The position numbers and the translations under genes are program-made. A DNA stretch of 64,000 nucleotides, taken from Temnothorax longispinosus. Lineage: Eukaryota > Arthropoda > Insecta > Hymenoptera > Formicidae. The stretch lies in NCBI RefSeq assembly GCF_030848805.1, contig NC_092364.1:682001-746000 (forward strand). The letters run 5' to 3'. A model generated the notes under the pieces. The model was given only the letters and a program-made list of their open reading frames with translations. It had not been told where the DNA came from and searched no databases. The first letter of the stretch is position 1. Each line of letters starts with the position of its first letter. This document shows, in pieces, positions 1 through 10,742 of the stretch.

Positions 1-2070
1 TGCTCTATTCTAGTTATTCAACAATTGCTCGCATCACTGCGCATAGAAATATGGATTAACTCTTTGCCTTCCTCTTCCGCGATCTATGCAATGACGCGCA
101 TCTATCTGATTGAATGCTGCGCGCTAGCATGAATGAAAACGAACACCTGCTTGGTTTCTTGGACGGGAATTCCTTGGATAAGCACGACATACGGGTGATA
201 TCGCTTCTCACGTACATATATCCTGACCCAAATATCCACCTCTTAAAATCCACCGGTATAAAAAGTCTGCCAACGTTTAAAGATGCGTACTGTTTGTTTC
301 GAGCATCACTTCATCAAGAGACATCCACGATCTCCAATATCATGGTAATATACAGTGTACGACAAACATTAGCGTTTAAAATTTGTCTGCGATAAGCTAT
401 ATCTCGCCTTTAAAGCTTTGTTAAAAAATAAATGCAAAAATATAGATAATTTGTACGCAAATCTTATAATATTTCATTGAAAAATGGGGATTATAATCGT
501 TCTCATCTCACATATTTAACACATTTAAAGATAGAGGACTCAATTTTATTAAGTCTGCGTATCGCGTACACAAAAAATAAATAATGAATAAATATAAGTT
601 AATTAACTACAATAAACACCGAGAGGAAGAGAGTTCTCCATGCAATCAATTTAAAAAGCAGAAATACGATTGATATCAATATTTCCATCACAATCCATGT
701 TACAGCATTTCCAGCATAACTTTCATAAATTATAATTCATATCGAGCTCTTGATCTATCGCCTCCATTAATATCAAATTGCGGGTTTTACGCGCAAACAT
801 CACAGCGGAAAATCACAGCGACGCGGGCGATTGCGGCAATAAAAAAAAGATCAAGTCGGATGATGTATTATTCACGGAGGTAACTCGATTGTCAATCGTC
901 AGTTTCTATCGAACTTACTTGCAAATTAAGTAAGATCGTTCGGTTTTCTCTTTCCGGGTGCGCGGTTTATTCCAACGCAAATTACGTCGCGGACGATTTC
1001 TGCATTCGAACGACTAGCCATCACAACATTACCATCACGCATTACCATATCACAAAGCTTATTGACGATAACATGCCACATGTTAAAAAATTCACGTTGT
1101 GTACCCGCTATTATTTTAATCAAATTAAGTATTCCGCATTCTCACGCGAAAATGTGGTTTCCAATAACAAACATAAATGATGACCATGATTAGTGCAGCA
1201 ATTTATGGATGGCGTGGTTTGCGATAAAATAATTTTTTTCGAATGTACTTGTCTGTTTGCTGATAAGAAATTTAAAAAAACTATATCGACTATTTTGTAA
1301 TAGTCCTATTTAAATAGGAAGCGGCTATAAAATTTCAGGAAAACGTGCAAGAATAAATAATGTTATATTCCACACTGCGTACTTTCATATTATATATCAA
1401 ATTTGATATATAAAATTCTTTATACATTATCAGATTGCACATAACATACGGAAATAGATCTATCATATCTATTTTAACCATTTTCAAGTTACAACTAAAC
1501 TAAATAATCTTGTCTTAGCAACGACAGTTTATAAATCCGTGACAAATCCCCGTTCAACTGCTTTTGCAATACGATCTAATTGAAAGTGGAGACACACTAT
1601 AAATATTGCATTATATTATGTAGCTTATTTATCCTTCAAACTGACACAGTTTGCGTAGCTCAAATAGTCATAGAGAAAGTAACGTTCTGTCCACGGTGCT
1701 TTTTATCTTGCATCAATGAGTAGCAATTTAAACGATCGGTAAGAGTAAAAGTTCACCATCAGAATCCCTGGCGGGAAACAAATTTTTGTCCCGACACTTG
1801 CACATGCAATGAAACAAAGTGCAAAAGTGCCATATTAAGAATTGTCCTAATTGTCTATCAACTATAGCAGAAAAACAGGTAGAACTAGTTGGTTGGTTAG
1901 ATCATATTTCAGGCTAAATTGTGGCAAAATGTTACAAAATGTTCGAATGGTTTAAACTGCAAAAATAAGAGTATTCTTACTACTACCTCGATAAAGATCG
2001 TAAATAATATATAAGCAATAATTATTGTTCCTATTATAGAAGTCTCCAACAGCAACATTTCATATCAATA
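1..2070. other. AT-rich region without a recognised gene
   Basis: No coding region is recognised here. An open reading frame at 114-395 (+) ends in an AT-rich stretch and contains a GT-AATA that could act as a weak donor near 345, but its protein matches nothing I know and it has no convincing acceptor. Short perfect palindromes occur near 1,304-1,321 and 1,392-1,411. The end of this stretch holds a TATATAAG box (2,008-2,015) that suits the small peptide gene just downstream. Confidence 0.5.
2008..2015 (+). promoter_or_regulatory. TATA-box candidate of the proline-rich peptide gene
   Basis: TATATAAG lies about 155 bases before the ATG at 2,163. A start of transcription about 30 bases downstream would give a 5' leader of roughly 125 bases. 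The surrounding DNA is AT-rich, so a chance match is possible. Confidence 0.3.
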
Positions 2071-2166
2071 ATGTTAAAAAAATTTTTAAACACCATAAAT
2101 TGGATTGTTGCGTGTAAAGTACGTGTAAAACTTCGAATCGCCATTAAAAGTGTGTATTTGAAATGA
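2071..2166 (+). CDS. Upstream ORF ending in an ATGA overlap with the peptide gene
   Basis: A 31-codon reading frame starts at ATG 2,071 and ends at TGA 2,164-2,166. That stop overlaps the ATG of the proline-rich peptide at 2,163-2,165 (ATGA). If the leader is not spliced, this layout would put the main ORF under termination-reinitiation or leaky-scanning control. The encoded peptide is basic and resembles nothing I know. An intron ending at the CAG near 2,182-2,184 would remove this ORF, so its reality depends on the transcript structure. Confidence 0.25.
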   Translation: MLKKFLNTINWIVACKVRVKLRIAIKSVYLK

Positions 2167-2375
2167 TGCATTTCCACTTCCAGATCTCGCTAAGAAAAGT
2201 CGTTATCGTTGTGGCAGCTTTAATAGCCCTCGCTGCGTTCGCGCACGCGATACCGACTCCCGGCCCAATTGCATCCGGAGCTATTACGATCTACCCGATA
2301 CCTCAAAGGCCGCCCTATGCACCGAACCCTTGGATCTACCCGAAACCCACCACAGTGCAACCTGCAGGACGCTAA
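2163..2375 (+). CDS. Small secreted proline-rich cationic peptide, abaecin-like character
   Basis: The 70-residue product starts with a basic patch (RK at 11-12) followed by a hydrophobic core (VVIVVAALIALAAFAHA) typical of a signal peptide, with likely cleavage after residue 29. The predicted mature peptide is about 41 residues with 12 prolines, three basic residues (Arg49, Lys61, Arg70) and no acidic or cysteine residue. Those features suit proline-rich antimicrobial peptides, which bind DnaK or ribosomes or act with pore formers. The closest hymenopteran family in style is abaecin, but I see no clear abaecin consensus, so orthology is not claimed. The start is uncertain: a pyrimidine-rich CAG before codon 8 could be a 3' splice site, in which case an upstream exon would supply the first methionine. 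A poly(A) signal follows about 145 bases after the stop. A non-immune secreted peptide is the main alternative. Confidence 0.6.
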   Translation: MMHFHFQISLRKVVIVVAALIALAAFAHAIPTPGPIASGAITIYPIPQRPPYAPNPWIYPKPTTVQPAGR

Positions 2376-2518
2376 AAACCAATCCCTAGGCCGCCGCGAG
2401 TTCCCATTATTTCAGAATCACATACGTATTTCGTAAGGTTGACTTTGTAACCATCCTCTTTCGGCTCGCAAACTCGCTAGCCTATTTTTTATTAAGCAAT
2501 GACTTGAACAACTTGAAT

Positions 2519-2524
2519 AATAAA
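2519..2524 (+). terminator. AATAAA poly(A) signal of the peptide gene
   Basis: AATAAA lies 143 bases past the stop codon at 2,373-2,375 and is followed by a GT- and T-rich stretch. This is the expected layout for 3' end formation of a short insect transcript. Confidence 0.5.
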
Positions 2525-4512
2525 CGTGCACTTCTTTTCATCTCAAAATCGTCAGTTACAAACATGCAATTAAAATCGATAATTTGACAAATAACTGAGA
2601 ATTATTCATTTATGAGGAATATGGCAAATATCCGTTAAATATTCGAGATGAAATCATACTAATAACTGATTAATTGTCACTTTGATTAATATCACCGGTA
2701 TAAAGTGAGTTATGTTGCAAAATTATAAAAGTCTATATTACATTATATTACGATTATGAATGTATTGTTATAAATTAAATATCGTTACTTAATCATTCTT
2801 GCTAAGAAATTAAATGTTGATACAAAGACATTTACGAAGATACGAATTAGAGCTAGATATGTTAAATTCAGAATATGTGGATATATGTATTATTAAGATT
2901 AATGTAATTTTTTATATATCAATAAATATATACATATATATTCCTTAAACTTCTATCACTCTTATGTTATTTCTTTTGTTAAATTTGTAATTAATATCGT
3001 AATTTTCTATATTTTATTCTGAATTTAAGTAAAAACTCTATACAGGTTGTTGACGGCTCATATTATTCTAAAGGTCTTGCAGTGACAATATTCCACTAAA
3101 AAAAGAATTCACTTGTACGTCGATAAAAGAAGGTTCTTAACTATTTAGATGCGTACGTTTTTCTTCCCAAGATAATAGCTTTTGAACTATTCTGGTTAAG
3201 ATGCTATGGAGATGTTTATTCGAGATAGAGGGTCACAGGTCGCTGTGCCGGCTGATGCCGATAACAATGCACATCACGTAGGCGTCTCGTGCACGTAAAG
3301 TCGCTTAACGAGTAAAGTACTTTTGCACCCGTCTGTTCCTTTTTTTTCCGACATCTCCGTGACGTCTATTGTGGCAATTTACCTTTCGTATCTTCCACCG
3401 TATACATCGACCGAGTGTATGCATGTGTATGCAGTCGCGCGCTTCTACGTACTTCCGCGTTCACATGACCTGGTTAATCGAAGATCTCGCGGACGAGTGA
3501 AAGGGCCTCTCGGACCCGATTACGAAAAATTCTCGATTCTTTGTATATTTATGTGTAACTTGATTTTTGCCATATCATTAATCCGCCAATTATTCAAAAT
3601 GCCAACATTATAAGTACGCTGTTATATATCAAATAAAACTTTAATAATATAATTCTCTCTACGCTTCGCATCATTCGCAGAGAGTTGCATAATGCAACTG
3701 ACGTCAGTTTATAATTAATTCAAAGAGAAAAATACCAAAGCTGTCGCGATTCATTTATCAATCACTAATTGCAAAATAAAATATAAATAATTGAATACTT
3801 GAATTAAATATCAAATACATATTTTCTTTATGCTATGCTACCGAGAATAATTTTTACAAATGTAAAAAATAAAATTGTTTCCGTCTGAAACACGTGTTGC
3901 ACACAGTTACGTCATATTTGTTCTGACACATTTTCGTGAGAGACCGAGAGTGGCAATCGCTTGCATTCATGGAGGAACGAATTAAAACTCGCTACAGCTC
4001 GTTAATCCAGTTACACGCCGTAATAGTGCACGCGGAAGCAACGAACAAAAACGTTATTCAATATCGGCCTAAAAAGAGAAAATATAATCACAGTTTGAGC
4101 TCGCAGCGTGACGGTCGACGATTCCTTCGCACAAACGTTTTCACGGTAAAGTTGCAACGAAATGTCAATATTCGTACAAGTGCAAGGTCGACCATATAAA
4201 ATCCTACATAATTTTTAAAAACTAAAATATTTATAATAATGTATTCATATATTATATATTTTTTCATTAATAATGTTTAGCAAAACAAAGTATTTTTATA
4301 TTACGCGTATATTTTTATTCGTATCCTACAATTCGATGATAACAAATAAATCATTCGTACTAACGCTCATATAGACGCTTTTCAGTAATAACCAAACTTT
4401 ATCATCTCAATTTGAACTATTTTGCGTGATCACAGCAATCTGCATGCTGAACCGTAACACCATCATGTAAGAGTATATATATAGACCTTCACTTTCGCAC
4501 ATGAGTTGTACA
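2525..4512. other. Intergenic region, nothing recognised
   Basis: AT-rich sequence with no coding region I can support. Open frames at 3,323-3,613 and 3,936-4,199 lack recognisable domains or a gene-like start and end. A CRE-like TGACGTCA palindrome lies near 3,700. Confidence 0.4.
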
Positions 4513-4949
4513 CAGGGTGTCCATAATTAACGCGCAATATCTTATTGTTGTAACAATATATCCTGAAGATTAGCAAAGATTATTCAATTATTTTTTATCA
4601 CCTTTTCATTTGTGAGATTATCTCCTACATTATTCTATTCTACCATATAAATCAATAATATTAAAAAAATGTAATGAATTCAATTTCGTAAGTTTCAAGT
4701 ACTCATTTAAGTTCATTCTCGTACGCACGATAAATTAATAAACAAAATAAATAAATGTAAAATATTTCAGAATTAAATATTTATTCTAATCCGTAATAAC
4801 CCATCCATTTTAAATTATATACAGATCTATGAGATGCCATATCTATCTATCTATAATACTTTTATTTTATTAATTTCGTAAATATTTCTAAACTTTTCAA
4901 TCATATATCAATTTTTTTCACAGATCTGTTACCACAATACAAAATAAAA

Positions 4950-5360
4950 AATAATTTAAAACTCACTGATACGATACGCATAGCAGCGCGCGGAGTTGTA
5001 GATGCTATAATTTGAATACAACATTTGTGTATGTTACGTTGCTCTGTAACATACACAAATGTAGAACTCAAATTATAGCAGTAAACCAAAAAAGTTAAAA
5101 TTTGAAAAAATAATTATAAACAAACTGTTTACTTTATGGTTGCTCCACCGCAACCCGATGCCTCTTATATAAACCTCTTAAACGTCCTTCTTCTCCTCTG
5201 AGGTTCGTTGCACTCACAGTTCACACAACACTTGCGAAAATACGGTTAATTGCAATCGCTAATTATCGAATACGATAAAGAATACAATGATCGCGCGACA
5301 TTTTCGATATTAATTACACGCAACGCGCATTTTATTACATAACGATGGAAAACTAATGTG
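4950..5360 (-). repeat. Degenerate copy of the 62-64 kb repeat (first-exon arm)
   Basis: Blocks match the left arm at 62.0-62.7 kb in the same order and orientation: GCGGAGTTGTA (4,990s), TCTGTAAC (5,043-5,050), GGTTGCTCC followed by CCCGATGCCTC (5,140-5,164), GCACTCACA and GATCGCGCGACA (5,290s). The ATG of the mini-exon and its splice donor are both destroyed here, so this is a dead copy. It shows that the 62-64 kb structure belongs to a dispersed family rather than being unique. Confidence 0.6.
5003..5080. repeat. Short perfect hairpin inside the degenerate repeat
   Basis: The two arms (TGCTATAATTTGA...CATACACAAATG-type sequence and its reverse complement) pair over more than 30 bases around a loop containing GTTGCTCT. 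The loop corresponds to the original repeat sequence (GTTGATCT at 62 kb), so the hairpin was formed by extra sequence added around it. Confidence 0.55.
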
Positions 5361-7138
5361 AGAAAAGTACAATAACTCAAGCTGTTCCAAATCCGTGACG
5401 CATATTTGCGCATCAAACGAATCAGCGGAGTGTTTTAACAAATCAGCGATATATGCGGAAATGGCATCGACAACTTCAATCTGATACTGGGCGATAAATA
5501 AAGTCGAGTTGAGATGGCTAGTTAAGCAATGTCCAAAAATGTGTAATCAATATTGCACGCACATATTTTGCACGTGTAAATCTCGCGAAACATACGGGCT
5601 ATTATTAACGAATGATCAATACGTTACGGCTTTCCTTCATTTCAACCGTTCGATTTGGCTATTCCTGTATCACCCCGCGCTCTTAATTTCGAAAATAGTG
5701 GATAAATTACAGAATCGCTGAAAAAACTGGAACAGCGCGACGCGAGACATATTCGCAGATTTAAAGAGATAATTATTGTAAATGACGCAACGAAACTATA
5801 ATTTCTATCTCTCCTATACCGTTCCAATCTCTACTTCAAAAGGATAAATCGCGCGGAATATCTGCCTCGGTAATCGCTTCCATACGTTCAGCGCGAATCG
5901 CGAATCGTAAGAGCTAATCAAATGCGTGACTTGATAATTGATAATTATTCACGGAAAATGAGCGCATCCTCTCATGATATTTGTCAGTATTGTGCACCAA
6001 AAGATAATGCCACGAATCTCGCTGCCGGCTCGAATGTAGCGGTGCGAAATGATAATACGGCTACCTCCTGCCCGGACGCGGGCCTACACGCTCCAGCTCG
6101 CTGAGTTACAACAACAAAAAATGTACACAATACGCTTACAACCCGCAACATTTGCCACACGTTTCAAATTCAATTTACATTATTGCCACAAAATATTTAA
6201 CACGCCGCGCTGTAAAATGTATGTTGAATATTCAGTTCTTTACGTTACAGATTAATTTCGATGAGCATTATGTATTGTATAGAATATTTCACGCGTCGTT
6301 TTGTGAACTCGGTTTCGCCTGATGTAACGATTAATTCGAACATTTTCAAAGCCTAGAGATATTATCGTACATTAAATTCTTATTTAACAAATATGCTGCA
6401 AATTGCAATGTACGTAACATATAATAAAATAGAACTGCAATATACAAATACCTATACATTCACGCGTTATTAAATACATTTAGATGATTTATAATTTGCG
6501 TCAAAATTTAAGATAGAATTCTATTTGTAATTTTACACGTGCTATAATACGAAAAATATTAGAAAATCAAAATATACGTATATATAAAATATATGATATA
6601 ATTAATATAATATACGCATATAACAAAATACAGTGTATAAAATTGTAAATATAATTTTATTCTAAAATCTGACGAAAATTACAAGTCGTCGAAAGCAAGC
6701 TTTACACGCAAATTATTTTATTCTTCCTTTTTAATAAAAAAATGTGAATAATTAACTAATTGCTTCATTTAAAAAAAATTATTAATTAAAAAAAAATTAA
6801 ATAATCTAAATATATAACCATAAAAAATTTGTTGTTAATCAACTCACAACAGCTAATTGCTATAGTATACCTATGGTACTTATATACCTATGCAGAAAAA
6901 AGTAAAGAGCAAAATCAGCTGAGTATTAAAATGTGTTGTAAAAATTAATAGCACCTAACAAATCGTTACACAAATATGCGTAGATTATAGGTTTGAACTA
7001 TACTGATCGTTATTAGCCAATTTACAACTCAAAAACTACCATAACCCCGATATTTTCTTATATCGATTAACTCTTTCAATTTTAATTAATTTCTAAGTAT
7101 GCAATTAAGATATTATACGATAATTATGGGACACCCTG

Positions 7139-8113
7139 TATACATACATATGAATCGAATTGGCGTGATCCTTGGAATCCGTAATACATGAACACGCTAA
7201 TAATAGATTCCTATTCACGTATGCCACAGGATAATTCACATCGCGTGGAAGCATATCCATGCTCTGTGAGAGCAGGAAAAGCATTTTATTCAGATAAATA
7301 TACGTTGAGTGGTGACCATAAGAAAATCACATATGTAGTGATATGCGCCTGATTTCACCGTCGATTTCAGCGTCGGTCAACTTTAGTCCCAGTTTAAATG
7401 ATTGTCCATCTCTTTTTAATTCTATCTCTCAACAAAACCGGTCATCAATTTTGTAATAATATATACACGAGACTGAATGTTGCGCCATTCGATCATGTGT
7501 TCTTTTTGTGTGTGTGTTTGGCCACCTAATCAACAAGCCAGATTGATTCATAAGATACCTACTTAATCGTGCGACTCTTCATAAATATTGATATTGATAA
7601 AGAGCAACGATCGCTGCTAGCAATGAAACTATCGATATATATCTGTATCCATTTTTTTTTAAAGATAACGTATAAATTACGTTTGTCCGTCAACTAAAAA
7701 TTTCATAAACAATTGTAAGAGGTTTGAGCACGTGTAAATATTTTAAATTATACTATATTTTACAACAAATATTACGTTTTATTGTAAATAAATTGCAAGT
7801 TGAGAATTCTACTGATATTAGCGCAAAATTCATTAAAAAATTCTAAAGGCTACTGCAATTGTTCAATAACAGAGATCTGTCCTGCTCGAAGCGATCATCG
7901 GAGTTTATTTCGGCGCAAGGAGCTGAACCGAGCGTGTAAACTGCGATGCGAACGGCGCTCCCGTGTGCGTGTACGAGCGCTCACTTTCGCTGGACACGCT
8001 CGCACTTCTACATACGCACGTGCACGCGTGTATGTACAAGCAGGAGCGGCGGTGACTGCCGGTGACTCGTGCAGCAGCAAACGCTACCGGCGCAACGACG
8101 GTTTTTCATCTTG
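7139..8113. other. Upstream region of the JHBP-family gene
   Basis: AT-rich up to about 7,870, then increasingly CpG-rich toward the first exon. No separate gene is recognised. The long frame opening at 7,800 merely runs into the first coding exon and is probably leader sequence. Confidence 0.45.
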
Positions 8114-8118
8114 TCAGT
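8114..8118 (+). promoter_or_regulatory. Initiator candidate (TCAGT) of the JHBP-family gene
   Basis: TCAGT matches the arthropod initiator and sits about 105 bases before the ATG at 8,220 in a CpG-rich stretch. No TATA box is evident at -30. Transcript start data would settle it. Confidence 0.25.
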
Positions 8119-8219
8119 CAGCCTTCCTGCTCCCACGAGAGCAGATCGATCGGCCTCTTTTTCCGCGTTTTTCGCGTTTTCCGCGACGATCTTATCTACG
8201 AAGCTGTAACACGCGAGCG

Positions 8220-8370
8220 ATGAAGTGCCGTGTAACAAGCCGAGTCCCGACGATGATACGCATCGCCCTCGTGGTCGGAGTGGCGGTGGTGCACGCGTCG
8301 CCGGCCGAGCCCTTGCCCTCAAGCCTGCTCGGTGGAATCGGTAACGTCGCGAATACCGCAACCAATTTTC
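8220..8370 (+). CDS. JHBP-family gene, exon 1 (signal peptide)
   Basis: Encodes residues 1-50 plus the first base of codon 51. The donor is GTAAGT at 8,371. It holds two in-frame ATGs (8,220 and 8,253); the second directly precedes the hydrophobic core IRIALVVGVAVVHA. Confidence 0.8.
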
Positions 8371-10702
8371 GTAAGTCGATCTCGCGATGTCAGTCGCTCG
8401 ATATCGCCAAGTTTTGTTTATTTTTAGAGTATTTTATGTATTTACAGAAATATTAGCAAACGTTTAAAAAATATTAAAATAAAGATTTTTTTTTTTAAAT
8501 CAATAATTAGTATCTTCTATCTTTATAAGGTAAATTTATAAAGTAAAAATATAAAAACTGAGATACGGTAAAATCAATATAAAAATGAATTATATTTCTG
8601 CAGCTTCGATAATAAAAATCTGTATTTAAACTTAATTCAGTTTAAACTGCTGCTTGTAATGGATTAATTCATTTCACGATACAATCGTGTCATGAAAGCT
8701 GTACAAAATATTTAAATAAAAATTACATTAATTAAAATGTGGATCTTTATAAATGTAATTCATATTAATAATTAATACTGACATAAATAAATAGTGATAA
8801 TTAATGTATATAATTATATATTGTGCGTATTTATATAATTAAGTAATATAGAAATTGTATAGCGAAATGTGTACAATGGATTTGATGTAAACAACTAAAA
8901 AATATTGCAACTTATAACATTTAATTTCAGATTTGTCAAGTAATTTGACATCTTCGTAATTTTATGTCATGCGTAACTTAAATTGACGATCCGACGGAAA
9001 ATGTAATAAGGATTATTTATTTATTTTGATGATGAGAGAAGTTGCTTTGATAGTTTCGTAATTGTCGTCGAAACCATGTCGAGTTGGCTCATTTAATCAT
9101 GCCAATCGAAAACTGATTAATTCGAAATTGAATTTCTTCAGGTTTAAAATTTAAACGTTATATGCTATCTAGCTATATGTGATCTAAATTGTGAACATTA
9201 GACAATTAAATCTATAAACAACTTTAAAGAGAGAATTTAGATGTCGTAATAAATAACTACACTTGAATACAGAAGCGCTGTATCACCAGAGCGTCCAATG
9301 AAAGTGAAAACGTAAATACAGCGATACAACGGTATCAATTAAGGATGAGGCGATGGATGGAAAGTTTAAGTAGGCAGATGTTAGATAACGATATTAGAGA
9401 GCTCTGGTAAGGCCTTTCCTCGCTGAGCGGCAGTTGAAAGTATTTGATTGATAGAAATAAGACATGAAGGTAATCTTTGAATCGTCATACCATTTAAATA
9501 ACTTCTAAATCGGAATCACGTAACCCGCAAGAGTTTTCTAAATATCGCCGTTAATTCGCTACCAATTTGCATAAATAGTTTGCATAAATTAATACGAAAT
9601 TTATTGTAGCACGCAGTGACCTAAATTTTTAATCGAATGCAAAATAAATTATATAGCTATCACATTAATCCAATTCGATTGACCCCTTAGATAATAATTC
9701 ATGCACACGTCTCATGCGAAATGATAAATGCTTCGTACTGACATGACGTGTCTGTGTAAAAATGCAAAATGCAAATTGCATTAACAAACGCTTCAAGGCA
9801 GGATATGATAAAGGCATTCGCGATAACTGTACAACGTTAATATAAACATTCGAGATGACATTACGATATTATATAATTACTTATTGTTAGAAAATAGCCC
9901 TAGTTCAAATGTATAGATAAACTCTTGATCTTTATACTGACTGTCGTGTCGATTTCGTATCAAAGGTCATAAATTACGAGCATTAAGATATGTTATAAAT
10001 ATAAAATTATGCTCGTGCAAATACAAAATATATCTAAATATAAACATTGTCTCGCGCGAAAAATCTATTATCTCTATATAACAATGAGACGTTTTAACTA
10101 ACGTTGCAGTCTCAAGTAGGTGAAATTAAGTTCGATTAATTAATTCAAAGTAAAGAAGAAATACTTCAAACAACAACCGATTATTATTTCGATAAAGATA
10201 AATCAAATTCGGATTAAATTGATAACAAAAGCTATCAAAGAATTCAAAGAACATCGTTGTTTGGTCACGAACTGCTAGCGTTGAAAAATAAACGTATTAG
10301 CATGTTTGCTCGCGGAAGCAATGATGATTCATAATCAGATTTGTTATGCAGAATGTTTCACACGCATACGGAATAAAAATATCGGCTGATGGCGTGGGAT
10401 TTCTACAATGTATTAGATTGACGAAAGATACTTTTTATTCGTTAACGTCAGCGTTAGTCATACTTGCAGTGTACTTTGCAGATGCAGTTATTTCGCACAT
10501 TGCCACGTTGAATTCATAATGATAGAGATTATATACGCGAGCACGTGCGTCATTAATCTGCGTCGTGACTTTTATTCGCCAAAATGCCAAAAAAACTACA
10601 TAATTACATAACAATTTCATTGCTTCTTTGTAATACCTCAGTCGAAACTCTTGTCCATAATAACCGTTCAATATGAGCGATGTATTATTCAATCCATTAG
10701 AG

Positions 10703-10742
<40 letters not shown>

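Larger units (their letters stand above)
4513..7138. mobile_element. Old DNA transposon with CAGGGTGTCC terminal inverted repeats
   Basis: The left end reads CAGGGTGTCCATAATTA and the right end, on the other strand, reads CAGGGTGTCCCATAATTA. Similarity continues inward for about 35 bases (a shared AATATCTTA block). The element is about 2.6 kb. No intact transposase frame is left inside, and AT-rich decay is heavy. It contains a degenerate copy of the large CpG-rich repeat seen at 62-64 kb. No clean target-site duplication is visible, so superfamily assignment is not possible by eye. Confidence 0.5.

Noticed and set aside
7800..8219. N-terminal extension of JHBP exon 1 (140 codons open upstream)
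   Set aside because: Composition is Arg/Ser-rich leader-like sequence and the first codon is not ATG; the signal peptide begins at 8,220 or 8,253.
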